Origin: Mycolicibacterium pyrenivorans
GTDB taxonomy: Bacteria; Actinomycetota; Actinomycetes; Mycobacteriales; Mycobacteriaceae
DNA length: 64,000 nt
Direction of reading: 5' to 3'
Assembly (NCBI RefSeq): GCF_025821625.1
Contig: NZ_JACKSH010000097.1
Span: 62,001 to 126,000 of the forward strand
The first letter of the stretch is position 1. Every line of letters starts with the position of its first letter. The position numbers were made by a program, and so were the translations under genes. This document shows positions 17,704 to 30,419 of this stretch, piece after piece. The notes under the pieces are model-generated. The model saw only the letters and a program-made list of their open reading frames with translations. It did no database searches and was not told where the DNA came from.

Positions 17704-20700
17704 TGAAGACGACCTTCGACAGGATCTCGGGCATGACCGCCGAGCAGCGCGACAAGCTGGCGGAGCAGTTCGAGAAGGCGTCCCGCGTCGCCGGCGCGGA
17801 GCCGATCGCCGTGGTGGGTATCGGCTGCCGCCTGCCCGGGGGAGTGACCGGTCCCGAGAGCTTCTGGGAGCTGCTGGAGAACGGCACCAACGCCGTCACC
17901 GAGGTGCCCGCGGACCGCTGGGACGCCGAGGCGTTCTACGACCCGGACCCGATGGCTCCCGGCCGGATGCCCACCAAGTGGGGCGCCTACCTCAACGACA
18001 TCGCCGGGTTCGACGCCGACTTCTTCGGGATCACGCCGCGCGAGGCCGCTGCGATGGACCCCCAGCAGCGGGTGTTGCTCGAAGTGGCCTGGGAGGCACT
18101 GGAGAACGCCGGCCTGGCACCCGATCATCTGGGCGAGACCCGCACCGCGGTGATGATGGGCGTGTACTACACCGAGTACCAGAACTCCTCGGCCGGCGAC
18201 CCCGACACCATCGACGCCTACTCGGCGACGGGGAACGCGCACAGCGTGACGGTGGGCCGGATCTCCTACCTGCTCGGCCTCAAGGGCCCCGCCGTGGCTG
18301 TCGACACCGCCTGCTCGTCGTCGCTGGTCTCGATCCACCTGGCCTGCCAGAGCCTGCGGATGCGGGAGAGCGACCTCGCGCTCGCCGGTGGCGTGAGCCT
18401 GAATTTGCGTCCGGAAACCCAACTGGCGCTTGCCAAGTGGGGCATGCTGTCGCCGCACGGCCGGTGTTACGCGTTCGACTCGCGCGCCGACGGCTTCGTG
18501 CGCGGCGAGGGTGCGGGCGTCGTCGTGCTCAAGCGACTGACCGACGCGGTCCGCGACGGGGACCGGGTGCTCGGCGTGGTACGTGGTTCGGCGGTCAACC
18601 AGGACGGCCGGTCCAACGGCCTGACCGCGCCGAACGCCCCGTCGCAGCGCGACGTGATCACCCGGGCGCTGCGCTCGGCGGACGTTCCGGCGGGGTCGGT
18701 GAACTTCATCGAAACCCACGGCACCGGAACGGGTCTGGGCGATCCCATCGAGTTCGACGCGCTGGCCGCGGTGTACGGCCGCGGCGAGGTCCCGTGCGCG
18801 CTGGGCGCGGTGAAGACGAACATGGGCCACCTCGAGGCCGCCGCCGGCATCGCAGGTTTCATCAAGACCGTGCTGACGCTGCAGCACGGCAAGATCCCGC
18901 CGAACCTCAACTTCGAGAAGTGGAATCCGACGATCGATCCGTCGGCGACGCGGCTGTTCGTGCCCACCAAGGCAGGCGAGTGGCCCGAAAGCGAGCATCC
19001 GCGTCGCGGGGCGGTGTCGTCGTTCGGCATGGGCGGCACCAACGCGCACATCGTCGTCGAGCAGGGCCCCGAATACGCCCCCACCGCAGTCGATTCCGCC
19101 CCGGCGGTGACGACGCTCGTGGTGTCGGGCAAGACCCCGGCCCGCCTGGCGGCTGCCGCCACGGCGCTGGCCGACTACCTCGACGGCGACGGCGCCACGG
19201 CGGCCCTGGCCGACGTCGCCCACACCGTCAACCACCACCGCAGCCGTTACAACACCATCGCCACCGTGTGCGCCCGTGACCACGCCGAGGCGGTCACCGG
19301 ACTGCGCGCGCTGGCGGCCGGCCAGCTCGCCCCCGGCGTGGTGCCTGCGCACGACGCGAGGAACGGCGTCGGCGCGGGGAGCGGCACGGTGTTCCTGTAC
19401 TCCGGGCAGGGTGCGCAGTGGGCCGGGATGGGACGCGAACTGCTGGTCTCCGAACCCACGTTCGCCGCAGCCGTCGACGAGCTGGAACCCACCTTCGTCG
19501 ACAAGGTCGGCTTCTCGCTGCGCCAGGTGCTCGAAGCCGGTGAGCCGGTCGTGGGCATCGACCGCATCCAGCCGGTCCTCGTCGGGATGCAGCTGGCGCT
19601 CACGGCGCTGTGGCGGTCCTACGGCGTGGAACCCGACGCGGTGATCGGTCACTCCATGGGTGAGGTGACCGCCGCGGTGGTCGCCGGCGCGCTGACCCCG
19701 GCCGAGGGCCTCGATGTCATCGCCACCAGGACGCGGCTGATGAAGCGGCTGTCGGGTCAGGGTGCGATGGCGCTGCTGGAGCTGGACGCCACAGCCGCCG
19801 AGAAGCTCATCGCCGACCGTCCCGACATCACGATCGCGGTGTACGCCTCACCGAAGCAGTCGGTGATCGCGGGTCCTCCCGATCAGGTCGACGAGCTCGT
19901 GGCGATGGTCGACGCGCAGGGCAAGCTGGCCCGCCGCATCGAGGTGGACGTGGCCTCGCACCATCCCACGATCGACCCGGTCCTGCCCGAGCTGCGCGAA
20001 GCCCTTGCCTACCTCGCTCCGGCGGCACCGAAGATCCCGCTGATCTCCACCGTGGGGTATGCCGGATCGTCGCCGCTGTTCAGCGCGGACTACTGGGCGA
20101 CCAACCTGCGCAACCCGGTCCGATTCAGCCAGGCGGTGCACGAAGCCGGCGCCGAAAACAGCAACTTCATCGAGATCAGCCCGCATCCACTGCTGACGCA
20201 CGCCATCACCGACACGCTGGCGGCGCAGACCACCAGCCGGAAGTTCCACGTCGGTGCGACGGTGAACCGCGACCATCCCGAGATGCTGGCATTCCACGCA
20301 CAGCTGGCCGCGGTCCGCCCGCCGGCTGTCGCAGCCCCCGAGGAAATCCACGCCCGGGTGACCGACGCGCCCGGAAACGCTTGGCAGCACACGTCCTACT
20401 GGATGGCGGACCGCTCGGCCGGACGCGAGTTCTCCGGTGCGCACCCGCTGCTGGGCCTGCACGTCGAACTGCCGTCGGGTAGCGGTCACGTCTGGCAGTC
20501 GGACGTGGGCCTGGAGGCGCACCCGTGGCTCGCCGACCACATCGTGCACGGCCTGCCCGTCATGCCGGGTGCCGGTTTCGCCGAGATCGCGCTGGCCGCG
20601 GGATGTGAGGCCCTCGGCCTGCCCGCCACCGGCGTCGAGGTCGCGGTGGAGGTCGAGCAGATGCTGCCGCTGGACCCGCACACCAGGCTGACCACCCAGG

Positions 20701-23168
20701 TGGTCCGCGACGACAGCACGGGCGAGCAACGCGTCGAGATCCATTCCCGCTCGGATGCGGGCGGCTGGACCCGCCACGCCGTGGGCACGGTCCGGGCCGC
20801 CGACGCGGCCGAGTCGGCCCCCGCCAGGCTCACCGCATCATCCGGCGACGGCACCCCGGTTTCACCGGCAGCAGCCGGATCGCCGGTTTCACCGGCAGAC
20901 TTCTACACCGCGTTGCGCCGCACCGGTGCCCATCACGCGCACGCGTTCGCCGCGCTGACCCGGATCGTGCGCGGCAGCGGCGCGGCCGACACCGAGATCG
21001 TGCTGCCCGACGAGGCGACGCCGCACCGCGGCATCGTGCTGCATCCGGTGATGCTGGACGCCGCGCTGCAGGGGCTGGCCGCCGCGATGAGCGATGAAAC
21101 GCTCTCGGATTCCACCGATGTCACCTATCTGCCGGTCGGGTTCGGCTCGATCCGGGTGTTCGGCGAGATCGGGCGCCGAGCCCGGTGCCGCGCCGAGCTC
21201 GTCAGCGTCGTCGAGGACAGCGGCGACGCGGTGGGCCGGGTCACCCTGACCGACGACACCGGCGCGGTGCTGGCCAGGGTCGACGACGTCCACCTCAAGC
21301 GCATCCAGCGCCGCACGGTGCCACTGCCGTTGTCGCAGAAGATCTTCGACTCCGTGTGGGTGGAGTCGCCGGTCCCGTCGGGCGCTGCTCCGACCGGGAG
21401 CTGGCTGGCGTTGGCCGACACCGCCGCGGCGCTGGCCACGGCCCAGGACTTCGCGTCCGGGTTCGGTGCGCCGGAACGCCGGGTGCTCACCGCCGATCTC
21501 GGCGACGAGAACGCCGTGCGGGAGGCGTTCGCCACCGCGACGGCCGATCCGGACCTGCCGCCGGCGGGGGTCGTCGTGTTCGTCGACCATCCCGACTTCG
21601 ACGGCACCGACGCGGCGGCCGGTCTGGCACATGCGCGCGACGTGATCTGGGGTGTCGCGGGTGCCGTGCGCGCGATCGTCGGTAGCTGGCACGGCAAGGC
21701 GCCGCGGCTGTGGCTGGTCAGCAAGGGCGGCCTGGTCGTCGGCGACAGCCGAGAAGATCCGGATGGGGCGGGCAACCCGGGCACCGGCAGCCTCAAGGGC
21801 CTGGTGCGGGTGCTGGCCTATGAGCATCCGGACCTCAAGACGACCCTGCTCGATGTCGGCGCCGACGGTGACGCGGCCGCGACGCTGGCGACCGAGATCG
21901 AAGGCGGCAATGCCGCCCCGACGGACGACGTCATCGCCTGGCGTGGGTCCACCCGCTTCGTGGAGCGACTCTCCCGCGCCAAGCTGCCTGCGACGCCGGG
22001 CGACGTGGTCGTGCGCAAGGACGGCTCCTACGTGGTCACCGGCGCGCTCGGCGGTGTCGGCATGGCGGTGGTCCGCTGGCTGGTGGACAGGGGCGCAGGC
22101 CGCGTCGTCGTCAACGGCCGCAGCGAGCCCTCGGAGGAGGTGCAGGCCGAGCTCGATCAGTTGTCGGAGCGCGCCGAGATCGTCGCCGTGCTGGGTGATG
22201 TCGCCCGGCCGGGTGTCGCCGAGCGGCTCGTCTCCGCCGCGGCGGAGACGGGCAAGCCGTTGCGTGGCCTGATCCATTCGGCGGCGGTGCTCGAAGACGA
22301 GATCTTCGTAGGCCTCACCCGCGAGAGCCTGGACAAGATCTGGGTGCCGAAGGCCGCGGGCGCGCTGCGACTGCACGAGGTGACCGCCGGCCTCGACCTC
22401 GACTGGTGGGTCGGGTTCTCCTCTATCGTGTCGCTGCTGGGCTCACCGGGCCAGGCGGCGTACGCCTGCGCGAACGCCTGGCTGGACTCGCTGGTCGCGT
22501 GGCGCAGGGCGGCCGGTCTGCCCGCGACCGCGATCAACTGGGGTCAGTGGGCCGACGTCGGCCTGGCCAGCTCGCTGCGGTTCTCGGTGCTCGACCCGAT
22601 CACCCCGGCCGAGGGCGTCGACGCGCTCGGCGGTGTGCTGGCTGCGGGCTTCTCGCGGGTCGGCATCGCCCGGCTGCGGCTGGACCGGGCCGCGGCGGCG
22701 TTCCCGGAGATCCATCAGATCGGCTTCTTCGCCGACCTGGTGGGTGAGCTGGAGACCGACGACGTCGACGAGGACTGGGGCGGACCCGACGCGCTCAAGG
22801 AGCTGGACGCGGCCGAGATCAACCGCGTCGTCGTGGCGAGGCTGCGGCGGCGGATCTCGGCGATCATGGGGTACTCGGACGACGGCGCGGTCGACGTCGC
22901 GCAGCCGCTGACCGAGCTGGGGCTGGACTCGCTGATGGCGGTGCGGATGCGCAACACCATCCGCGGCGACTTCGGCGTCGAGCCGCCGGTGGCATTGTTG
23001 CTGCAGGGCGCCTCGCTCGCCGACCTGGCGCTGGATCTGATCCGGCAGCTCGGCCTGGCCGAGGAGGACACCTCCGAGCGCCCCAACGCATTGCGGGACC
23101 GGGCGCAGCAGCGTGCCGCAGCCCGTCAACGTGCCGCATCGCGGCGGAAGGTGGGACCACGATCGTGA
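17703..23168 (+). CDS. Type I PKS, PpsD-like: KS-AT-DH-KR-ACP
   Basis: This PKS has about 1821 residues; its ATG overlaps the upstream stop by 1 nt (TGATG). The N-terminal docking segment reads FDRISGMTAEQRDKLAEQFE. KS is about 33-455 with DTACSSS, ETHGTGT and TNMGHLE. AT is about 562-850 with GHSMGE and VASH. The canonical DH is about 914-1200: His946 in ADHIVHGLPVMPGAGF (HxxxGxxxxP) and LDAALQ for the second motif. No enoylreductase lies between DH and KR; the stretch about 1215-1435 is the structural half of the KR. The catalytic KR has TGALGGVG, Lys in WVPKAAG, Ser in FSSIVS and YACAN. The ACP Ser is residue 1743 (LGLDSL). The tail is very basic, with RAQQRAAARQRAASRRK near the end. The predicted step leaves a trans double bond unless a separate enoylreductase acts. 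Length and domain set match PpsD as I recall it. Confidence 0.93.
20856..20898 (+). repeat. 16-bp direct repeat with 27-bp period in a PKS linker
   Basis: CCGGTTTCACCGGCAG occurs at 20856-20871 and 20883-20898, in frame, encoding PVSPA twice within the DH. It resembles the duplications in the neighbouring PKS genes. Confidence 0.75.
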
Positions 23169-26100
23169 CGAGCAGTACAGCGGATTCGTTGTCCGGAGAC
23201 GCTCCGGGAAACGCCATCGCCGTCATCGGCATGGCCGGACGATTCCCGGGAGCGAACTCGGTGTCGGCGTTCTGGCGCAACCTGCGCAACGGCGTCGAGT
23301 CGATCGTCGACCTGTCCGAGGAGGATCTGCTCGCCGCCGGTGTCACCGAGCGGGCGCTGGCCAACCGGTCCTATGTGCGGCGTGCGGCGCTGATGTCGGG
23401 AATCGAGGAGTTCGACGCGGACTTCTTCGGGCTCACCCCGCACGCTGCCCGGATGCTCGACCCGCAGCACCGGCTGTTCCTGCAGACGACCTTCCACGCG
23501 CTCGAGGACGCCGGCTACGACCCGGTCGGCCTCGAGGCCACCGTCGGCGTGTTCGGGACGACGTCGGCCAGTGGATATCTGCTGCACAACCTGATGTCGA
23601 ACTTCGACCCGATGATGGTCATCGGACAGGGTGCGAGCTTCGACATGGTGAACCTGTCGCTGTCCAACGACAAGGACCATCTGGCCACCCGGGCGGCGCA
23701 TCACTTCGACTTCCGCGGTCCCGCGCTGTCGGTGGCCACGGCGTGCTCGTCGTCGCTGGTCGCGGTGCACCTGGCCTGCCAGTCAATCCTCAACGGCGAG
23801 TGCGACATCGCGCTGGCAGGCGGCTCGTCGCTGCGGGTTCCGCATCGTGTCGGGTACTGGTACGAGCAGGGTGCCATGGTCTCGCCGACCGGGCACTGCA
23901 GGCCGTTCGACGTCCGCTCCGACGGCACCATTTTCGGCAGCGGTGTCGGCGTCGTGGTCCTGAAGGCGCTGCAGGACGCGCTCGACGACGGCGACCACAT
24001 CCACGCCGTCATCCGCGGGTCGGCGCTGAACAACGACGGTGCGACGAAGATGACGTACGCCGCACCCAACGCGATGGGCCAGGCCGAGGTCATCGCCGAG
24101 GCCCACGCGGTGGCCGAGGTCGACGCGTCGACGATCGGCTACATCGAGTCACACGGCACCGGCACCCCCCTCGGCGACCCGATCGAGATCGAGGGCCTGC
24201 GGCAGGCCTTCGATCTCGCCGAGGAAACCCGAACCGGCCCTTGCTATATCGGGTCGGTCAAATCGAACATCGGCCACCTCGAGACCGCCGCGGGCATCGC
24301 GGGGCTGATCAAGGCGATCCTGTGCCTCGAGCACAAGGCGATCCCGGCCACCCTGCACTACACCAGCCCGAACCCGGAGCTGCACATCGACCGCGGACCG
24401 TTCCGGGTGCGCAGCGCCGATGGGCCGTGGGAGTCCGACGGTGTCCGGCGCGCCGGGGTCAGCTCGTTCGGCGTGGGCGGCACCAACGCCCACATCGTCC
24501 TGGAGGAGGCGCCCACCGCGCAGCGGCAGGCCGAAACCCCCTCCGGGCCGCAGGTGTTGGTGCTCTCGGCGAAAACCCAAGAGGCGCTTGCCCAGTCACG
24601 CGCCGCCCTGGCAGACGAACTCGCAGCCGAAGACGTCAACCTGGCCGACGCGGCCTACACGCTCACGCGGCGCCGCAAGGACCCGATCCGGCTGGCCGCG
24701 GTCGTGCACGACCGGCAGGATGCCGCCGCGGTGCTCGGCGCCGACGAGACCGACAGCGTCTTCATCGGAACGGGGGAGCCGGACTGGGACAGCTCGGCCA
24801 CCTCCGGCGAGCGGGTCGCCTTCCTGTTCCCCGGTCAGGGTGCTCAGCACATCGGCATGGCGCGCGGCCTGCACGACAGCGAACCCGTGTTCGCCAGGCA
24901 CTTCGACGAGTGCGTCGCGGCCTTCAACGAAGAGATGGGCAGCGACTCGAGGGGCTACGACCTGCGCGCCGAGATCTTCGACGGCGTCGGGCGCAACCTC
25001 GAGCACACCGACCGCGCCCAGCCCGCGCTGTTCACCGTCGAGTACGCGCTGGCCAAACTCATCCAGTCCTACGGCGTGCAGCCCTCGATCATGGCCGGGC
25101 ACAGCATCGGTGAATACCCGGCGGCCACCCTCGCCGGGGTGTTCGACCTGGACACCGCCGTCAAGGTGGTGTCGATGCGCGCCCGGCTGATGCACGCCGC
25201 ACCGCGTGGCGTCATGGTGGCCGTGGCGCTGAGCCCCGAGGCCGTCGCCGAACACCTCACCGCCGACGTCGATCTCGCGACGATCAACGACCCCGGCAGC
25301 AGCGTGGTGGCGGGCAGCGAGGAGGCGATCCGCACATTCCAGGCCGGTCTGGCCGAGAAGGGCATCGTGGCCCGGCGGGTTCGCACATCCCACGCGTTCC
25401 ACTCGCGGCTGATGGACCCGGTGGTCGGCGAGTTCACCGCGTTCCTGTCCCGGATGACGTTGCGGGAACCGCAGATTCCGTTGCTGTCCAACATCACCGG
25501 CACCACCATGACGGCGGCCGAGGCGACCAACCCGGGGACCTGGTCCCGCCAGATCCGGGCCACCGTGCGCTTCGCCGACGAACTCGACCTGCTGCTGTCG
25601 GACCCGAACCGCGTCCTGATCGAGGTCGGCCCCGGCGGCACGCTGACATCCTCGGCGGGACGTCACCCGCGGTGGTCCGAACGCCACCGCGCCGTGCGGT
25701 TGATGCGCCACCAGGCCCAGAACCGCAGTGACCACGACACGTTCCTGCTCGCGCTCGGTCAGTTGTGGGCGGCAGGGGTGGACGTCGACTGGAATCCAGC
25801 CTGGACGCGGGGCGCCACCGCGGCGCCGTCGCTGGTGTCGTTGCCGGGCTACCCGTTCGCCAGGCAGCGCCACTGGGTCGAGCACAACGCCAGCGCGGCG
25901 TGGCTGGCCGGGGCCGGTGCGCCCGCCGGGGTGCCCGCCGCGGGCACCGGTGCCGCCACCGCTCCCGCCACCGCCGGTGGCAAGTCGCAGGTGGAGGCGG
26001 CGTTGCTGCGCATCTGGACGCAGTGCCTCGGTCTGTCCGACATCGACCGCAACGCCAATTTCTTCGAGCTGGGCGGTGACTCGCTGATCGCGATCAGCGT

Positions 26101-27631
26101 CGCGATGACCTCAGGCCACGAAGGGCTCGATCTCACCCCGCAGGATCTCTACGAGAACCAGACGGTGGCCGCGCTGGCCAAGGTGCTGACCGCCCGCTAC
26201 GCCGAGGGTGGGCTGGCCCGCCAGTCACTCGACGATGCGACCAACCCGCCGCTGCCACCGAACGTGACGTACTTCCTCGAGCACGGCCTGCGTGACGTGG
26301 GCCGCTGGCGGACGCCGGTGATCCTGCACCTGCGCCCCGACGTCGGCGAGGACGACGTCCGTGCGGTGCTCACCGCCGTCACCGACGTCCACGATGCGCT
26401 GCGCGTGCACCTCGTGGAACGGGCAGGCACGTGGGACCAGCACATCGCAGATCCGGGCGAGTTCCCCGGGCTGGTCACCCGGCAGCTGCCCGAGGGCGTC
26501 GAGGCGGGAAGCCCGCAGGAGCGCGAGACCGTGCAGGCGATCCTGGCCGAGCAGATCCGCGAACACCAGGTCGTGGTGCCGCTGTCGGCGACGTTCGTGC
26601 GCGGCTCGGCCGGTGGCCCGTCCTACCTCGCGCTGAGCGTGCACGGTATCGCGGGCGACATCAGTGATCCGGCCTCCCGCGACGTGCTGCTCACCGACAT
26701 CTTCACCGCGTTCAACCAGCGGATGGCGGGGGAGGAGATCGTGCTGGCTCCGGTGGCCACGTCGTGGCGCGAATGGTCGCAGCGCTGCGCCGGCCTGGCC
26801 AGCCATCCCGCGGTCCTCGACAGCCGTGACTACTGGCTCGAAACCGCGAGGAAGGCCACGCTGAGCGTGGCCGGACCGGTTGCCTCGGAACCGCCGGGCG
26901 CCGATGACCTGGTGCGGATGTCGTCGACGCTGTCGGCCGCCGACACCGGTGAAGTCGACGACGCCCGGCGCAGGCTGCGGCTGCCGGTCGAGGAGATCCT
27001 GCTGGCGGTGCTCGGACGTACCGTCGCGGCCGCCGTCGGGGAGGGCACCGTGGCCGTCGACATGGGAGGACGCGGCCGGTCGGTGCTCAAGCCCGACGTC
27101 GACCTGCAGCGCACCGCCGGCTGGTTCACCACCGTCCACCCCGTCGCGCTGACCGCGGCGGCTGCCGGGCAGGCCGGCGCCAGGCAGTTGCTCGACGACG
27201 TGCGGGACACGCTGAAAGCCGTGCCGCACTACGGGATCGGCTACGGCCTGCTGCGGTACATGTACGCCCCCACCGCACGTGCCCTGGGCGCCACCCGGCC
27301 CGCGGATATCCTGTTCACGCACGTCGGGACCATTCCCGACGCGCCCGTCGACCAGCCGGAGGACGCCGTGGTGCGGTTCGACTCCGACACCGCGATGCCG
27401 ATCCGCGACGCGCTGCCCGGCCTCGGGCACGCCCTGGAACTGCGCGCCTACCGCACCGCGGGCGTGCTGCATCTGGACTGGTGGTACGACAGTCGGCGAC
27501 TCGGTCCCACCGATGTGGAATCCTTTGCCCGGCAGTACTCGGCCGCGCTCCTGGATCTCGTGCGGGAGGCGCTGGCCGAGGAGGACGTCGCTTCGGCGGG
27601 CGACGAGCTGGCTCTGGTCGATCTGTCGTGA
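23165..27631 (+). CDS. ppsE: Type I PKS, PpsE-like terminal module: KS-AT-ACP-condensation-type domain
   Basis: This PKS has 1488 residues, the same length I recall for M. tuberculosis PpsE. The GTG start overlaps the upstream stop (GTGA). KS is about 16-430 with ATACSSS, ESHGTGT and SNIGHLE. AT is about 550-850 with GHSIGE and HAFH, a malonyl-type signature unlike the VASH of the four upstream ATs. The ACP is about 942-1010 with Ser973 in LGGDSL. There is no KR or DH, so the last extension would stay a keto group. The final ~440 residues have a condensation/PapA-type fold, where HGIAGD replaces the usual HHxxxDG, as expected for a release or structural domain rather than a standard peptide condensation domain. 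It is the last assembly enzyme before the DrrABC exporter genes. Confidence 0.93.
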   Translation: MTSSTADSLSGDAPGNAIAVIGMAGRFPGANSVSAFWRNLRNGVESIVDLSEEDLLAAGVTERALANRSYVRRAALMSGIEEFDADFFGLTPHAARMLDPQHRLFLQTTFHALEDAGYDPVGLEATVGVFGTTSASGYLLHNLMSNFDPMMVIGQGASFDMVNLSLSNDKDHLATRAAHHFDFRGPALSVATACSSSLVAVHLACQSILNGECDIALAGGSSLRVPHRVGYWYEQGAMVSPTGHCRPFDVRSDGTIFGSGVGVVVLKALQDALDDGDHIHAVIRGSALNNDGATKMTYAAPNAMGQAEVIAEAHAVAEVDASTIGYIESHGTGTPLGDPIEIEGLRQAFDLAEETRTGPCYIGSVKSNIGHLETAAGIAGLIKAILCLEHKAIPATLHYTSPNPELHIDRGPFRVRSADGPWESDGVRRAGVSSFGVGGTNAHIVLEEAPTAQRQAETPSGPQVLVLSAKTQEALAQSRAALADELAAEDVNLADAAYTLTRRRKDPIRLAAVVHDRQDAAAVLGADETDSVFIGTGEPDWDSSATSGERVAFLFPGQGAQHIGMARGLHDSEPVFARHFDECVAAFNEEMGSDSRGYDLRAEIFDGVGRNLEHTDRAQPALFTVEYALAKLIQSYGVQPSIMAGHSIGEYPAATLAGVFDLDTAVKVVSMRARLMHAAPRGVMVAVALSPEAVAEHLTADVDLATINDPGSSVVAGSEEAIRTFQAGLAEKGIVARRVRTSHAFHSRLMDPVVGEFTAFLSRMTLREPQIPLLSNITGTTMTAAEATNPGTWSRQIRATVRFADELDLLLSDPNRVLIEVGPGGTLTSSAGRHPRWSERHRAVRLMRHQAQNRSDHDTFLLALGQLWAAGVDVDWNPAWTRGATAAPSLVSLPGYPFARQRHWVEHNASAAWLAGAGAPAGVPAAGTGAATAPATAGGKSQVEAALLRIWTQCLGLSDIDRNANFFELGGDSLIAISVAMTSGHEGLDLTPQDLYENQTVAALAKVLTARYAEGGLARQSLDDATNPPLPPNVTYFLEHGLRDVGRWRTPVILHLRPDVGEDDVRAVLTAVTDVHDALRVHLVERAGTWDQHIADPGEFPGLVTRQLPEGVEAGSPQERETVQAILAEQIREHQVVVPLSATFVRGSAGGPSYLALSVHGIAGDISDPASRDVLLTDIFTAFNQRMAGEEIVLAPVATSWREWSQRCAGLASHPAVLDSRDYWLETARKATLSVAGPVASEPPGADDLVRMSSTLSAADTGEVDDARRRLRLPVEEILLAVLGRTVAAAVGEGTVAVDMGGRGRSVLKPDVDLQRTAGWFTTVHPVALTAAAAGQAGARQLLDDVRDTLKAVPHYGIGYGLLRYMYAPTARALGATRPADILFTHVGTIPDAPVDQPEDAVVRFDSDTAMPIRDALPGLGHALELRAYRTAGVLHLDWWYDSRRLGPTDVESFARQYSAALLDLVREALAEEDVASAGDELALVDLS

Positions 27632-27690
27632 TCACGACGGGTCGATTTGCCGTCATCACGACGGGTCGATTTGCCGTGATCGTTACCGGG
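27628..27690 (+). repeat. 24-bp tandem repeat between the terminal PKS and drrA
   Basis: Copies at 27628-27651 and 27652-27675 differ by one base, and a degenerate partial copy follows at 27676-27690. It starts over the PKS stop codon and ends just before the drrA ribosome binding site. Confidence 0.88.
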
Positions 27691-27702
27691 TAGGAGGAGC
27701 GC

Positions 27703-28706
<1,004 letters not shown>

Positions 28707-28710
<4 letters not shown>

Positions 28711-29528
28711 TCGACCAGTCCGCCGTCCCGCACGCCGCGCGGCCCGCGGTCTCCACCGTCCAGCAGTGGTGGGTGCTGACGGTCCGCATGATCACCCCGA
28801 CCCTGCGCAACGGTGAGCTGGCCACCCAGATCATCGGGTCAATCGTCTTCACGATCGGCTACTACCTCCCGCTGAAGCAGTTGATGGGTGCGGTGCAGCC
28901 GCTGAGCAGCTACGCGCAGTACCTGACCCCGCTGATCGTGCTGCAGGCGATCTGGTTCGCGGCGGTCTCGGCGGCGTTCCGGTCGGCGACCGACTCCGTG
29001 CAGGGCATCAACCGGCGGTTCCGGGCCATGCCGATCAACTCGCTGACGCCGTTGGCCTCCCGCATGACCGCCAGCATGTACCGCTGCTGCGTCGCGCTGG
29101 CGGTGTCGGTGATCTGCGGCCATGTCATCGGTTTCCGCTTCCACGAAGGACCGCTGTATGCGGTCGGTTTCGTGGGCCTGGCGCTGCTCATCGGCGCGGC
29201 GCTGGCGTTCATCGGCGACCTGATCGGCATCGCCACGGAGAACCCGGAGGCGACCGCACCGCTGATGCTGGTGCCCCAGTTGACCTTGGGACTGGCCTCT
29301 GTCGGCCTGCAGCCCGTCGAGAACTTTCCCGAGTGGATCCAGGGATTCGTGCGCAACCAGCCGCTGTCGCAATGGGTTTACGGGTTGCAGGCGTTCGCCG
29401 GCGACAGCACCGACGCGGCGCCCGAGGTGACCTGGTCGGTGCTCGCCCCCGGTCTGGCGTGGGCGGTGGGCTGCATCGTGGTGGCGGTCGCGCTGCACGC
29501 GATGGTGAGCAGGAGACGTCGCTCATGA
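28707..29528 (+). CDS. drrB: DrrB-like ABC exporter permease
   Basis: This is a 273-residue ABC-2 type membrane subunit starting at GTG 28707, overlapping the drrA stop. It has six hydrophobic segments, including IGSIVFTIGYYLPL, YLTPLIVLQAIWFAAV, a segment near LAVSVICGHVIGF, AVGFVGLALLIGAALAFIGDL, and a final LAWAVGCIVVAVALHAMV. It contains the ABC-2 family feature ATENPEATAPLMLVPQLTLGLASVG. It should pair with the next gene product to form the membrane channel. It ends in an ATGA overlap with drrC. Confidence 0.9.
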
Positions 29529-30379
29529 CGGTCGCCGCTCAGCCGTCACCGGCCCGGGCGCCTCACCGTCCCGGTGGCAGGCACCGCATGGACAAAGTGT
29601 GGGAGAACTCGCCCAAGCGGCTGATCCCGCAGACGTGGGTGCTGACGGCCCGCATCCTGCGACGCTGGAGCCGCGATCCCGCGACGCTGGTGCAGTCGCT
29701 GGTGATGCCCGCGGGCTTCCTGGTGGCGCTCGACATCGTGCTCGGTGACGGCATCGAGAAGGTCACCGGGAACAGCGGCCTGTACGGGCAGGTGCCGCTG
29801 GTGGCGTTGGTCGGCGGCATGACCGGTGCCATCATCGGTGCGGTCAACATCATGCGGGAACGCGAAGTCGGTCTGCTGTCACGGTTCTGGGTGGTGCCCG
29901 TGCACCGCGGCGCGGGTCTGCTGGCCAGGCTGACGGCCGACGTGGTGCGCATCGTGGTGATCACGCTGGTCGTGCTGTGCGTGGGTCTGGCCCTGGGGTT
30001 CCGATTCGAGCAGGGCCTCCCCGCCGCGATCGCCTGGGTGTTCATGCCTGCGCTGTTCGGCGTCGCGCTGTCCGCCGCCGTGCTCACCCTCGCGTTGTAC
30101 TCGTCGAACACGATCGTGCCGCAGGCCACCGAGATCGTGATCGCGATGCTGATGTTCTTCTCGATCGGTTTCGTCCCGCTCGACCAGTACCCGGGCTGGC
30201 TGCAACCGATCGTCGAGCATCAGCCCGTCAGCTATACCATCGAGGCGATGCGGGGCCTGGCCCTCGAGGGGCCGATCGCCGAACCGGTCCTGTGGACGGT
30301 GGCGTGGTCGGCGGGCATCGCCCTGGTGTGCGCGGTGCCGCTCGCCATCGGGTACCGCCGGGCCAGCAAACGCGGTTGA
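29525..30379 (+). CDS. drrC: DrrC-like ABC exporter permease
   Basis: This is a 284-residue second membrane subunit, started at the ATG that overlaps the drrB stop. Its basic N-terminal cytoplasmic stretch is followed by six membrane segments, among them [19 protein letters not shown], the [13 protein letters not shown] loop, [17 protein letters not shown] and [15 protein letters not shown]. The [25 protein letters not shown] region is typical of ABC-2 permeases and parallels FPEWIQGFVRNQPLSQWVYGLQA in the upstream gene. It lies 40 nt before the acyltransferase gene. Confidence 0.9.
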   Translation: MTVAAQPSPARAPHRPGGRHRMDKVWENSPKRLIPQTWVLTARILRRWSRDPATLVQSLVMPAGFLVALDIVLGDGIEKVTGNSGLYGQVPLVALVGGMTGAIIGAVNIMREREVGLLSRFWVVPVHRGAGLLARLTADVVRIVVITLVVLCVGLALGFRFEQGLPAAIAWVFMPALFGVALSAAVLTLALYSSNTIVPQATEIVIAMLMFFSIGFVPLDQYPGWLQPIVEHQPVSYTIEAMRGLALEGPIAEPVLWTVAWSAGIALVCAVPLAIGYRRASKRG

Positions 30380-30419
30380 CCACAGCCACCACCGATCTCT
30401 TGCAAGGAGTCTGACACCC

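Noticed and set aside
26220-27631. An NRPS condensation domain at the end of the PpsE-like PKS
   Set aside because: The fold is related, but there is no adenylation domain and HGIAGD replaces HHxxxDG; the PpsE-type terminal domain explains it.
27628-27690. CRISPR-like array
   Set aside because: Only 2.5 copies of 24 bp follow each other without spacers, so it is a plain tandem repeat.
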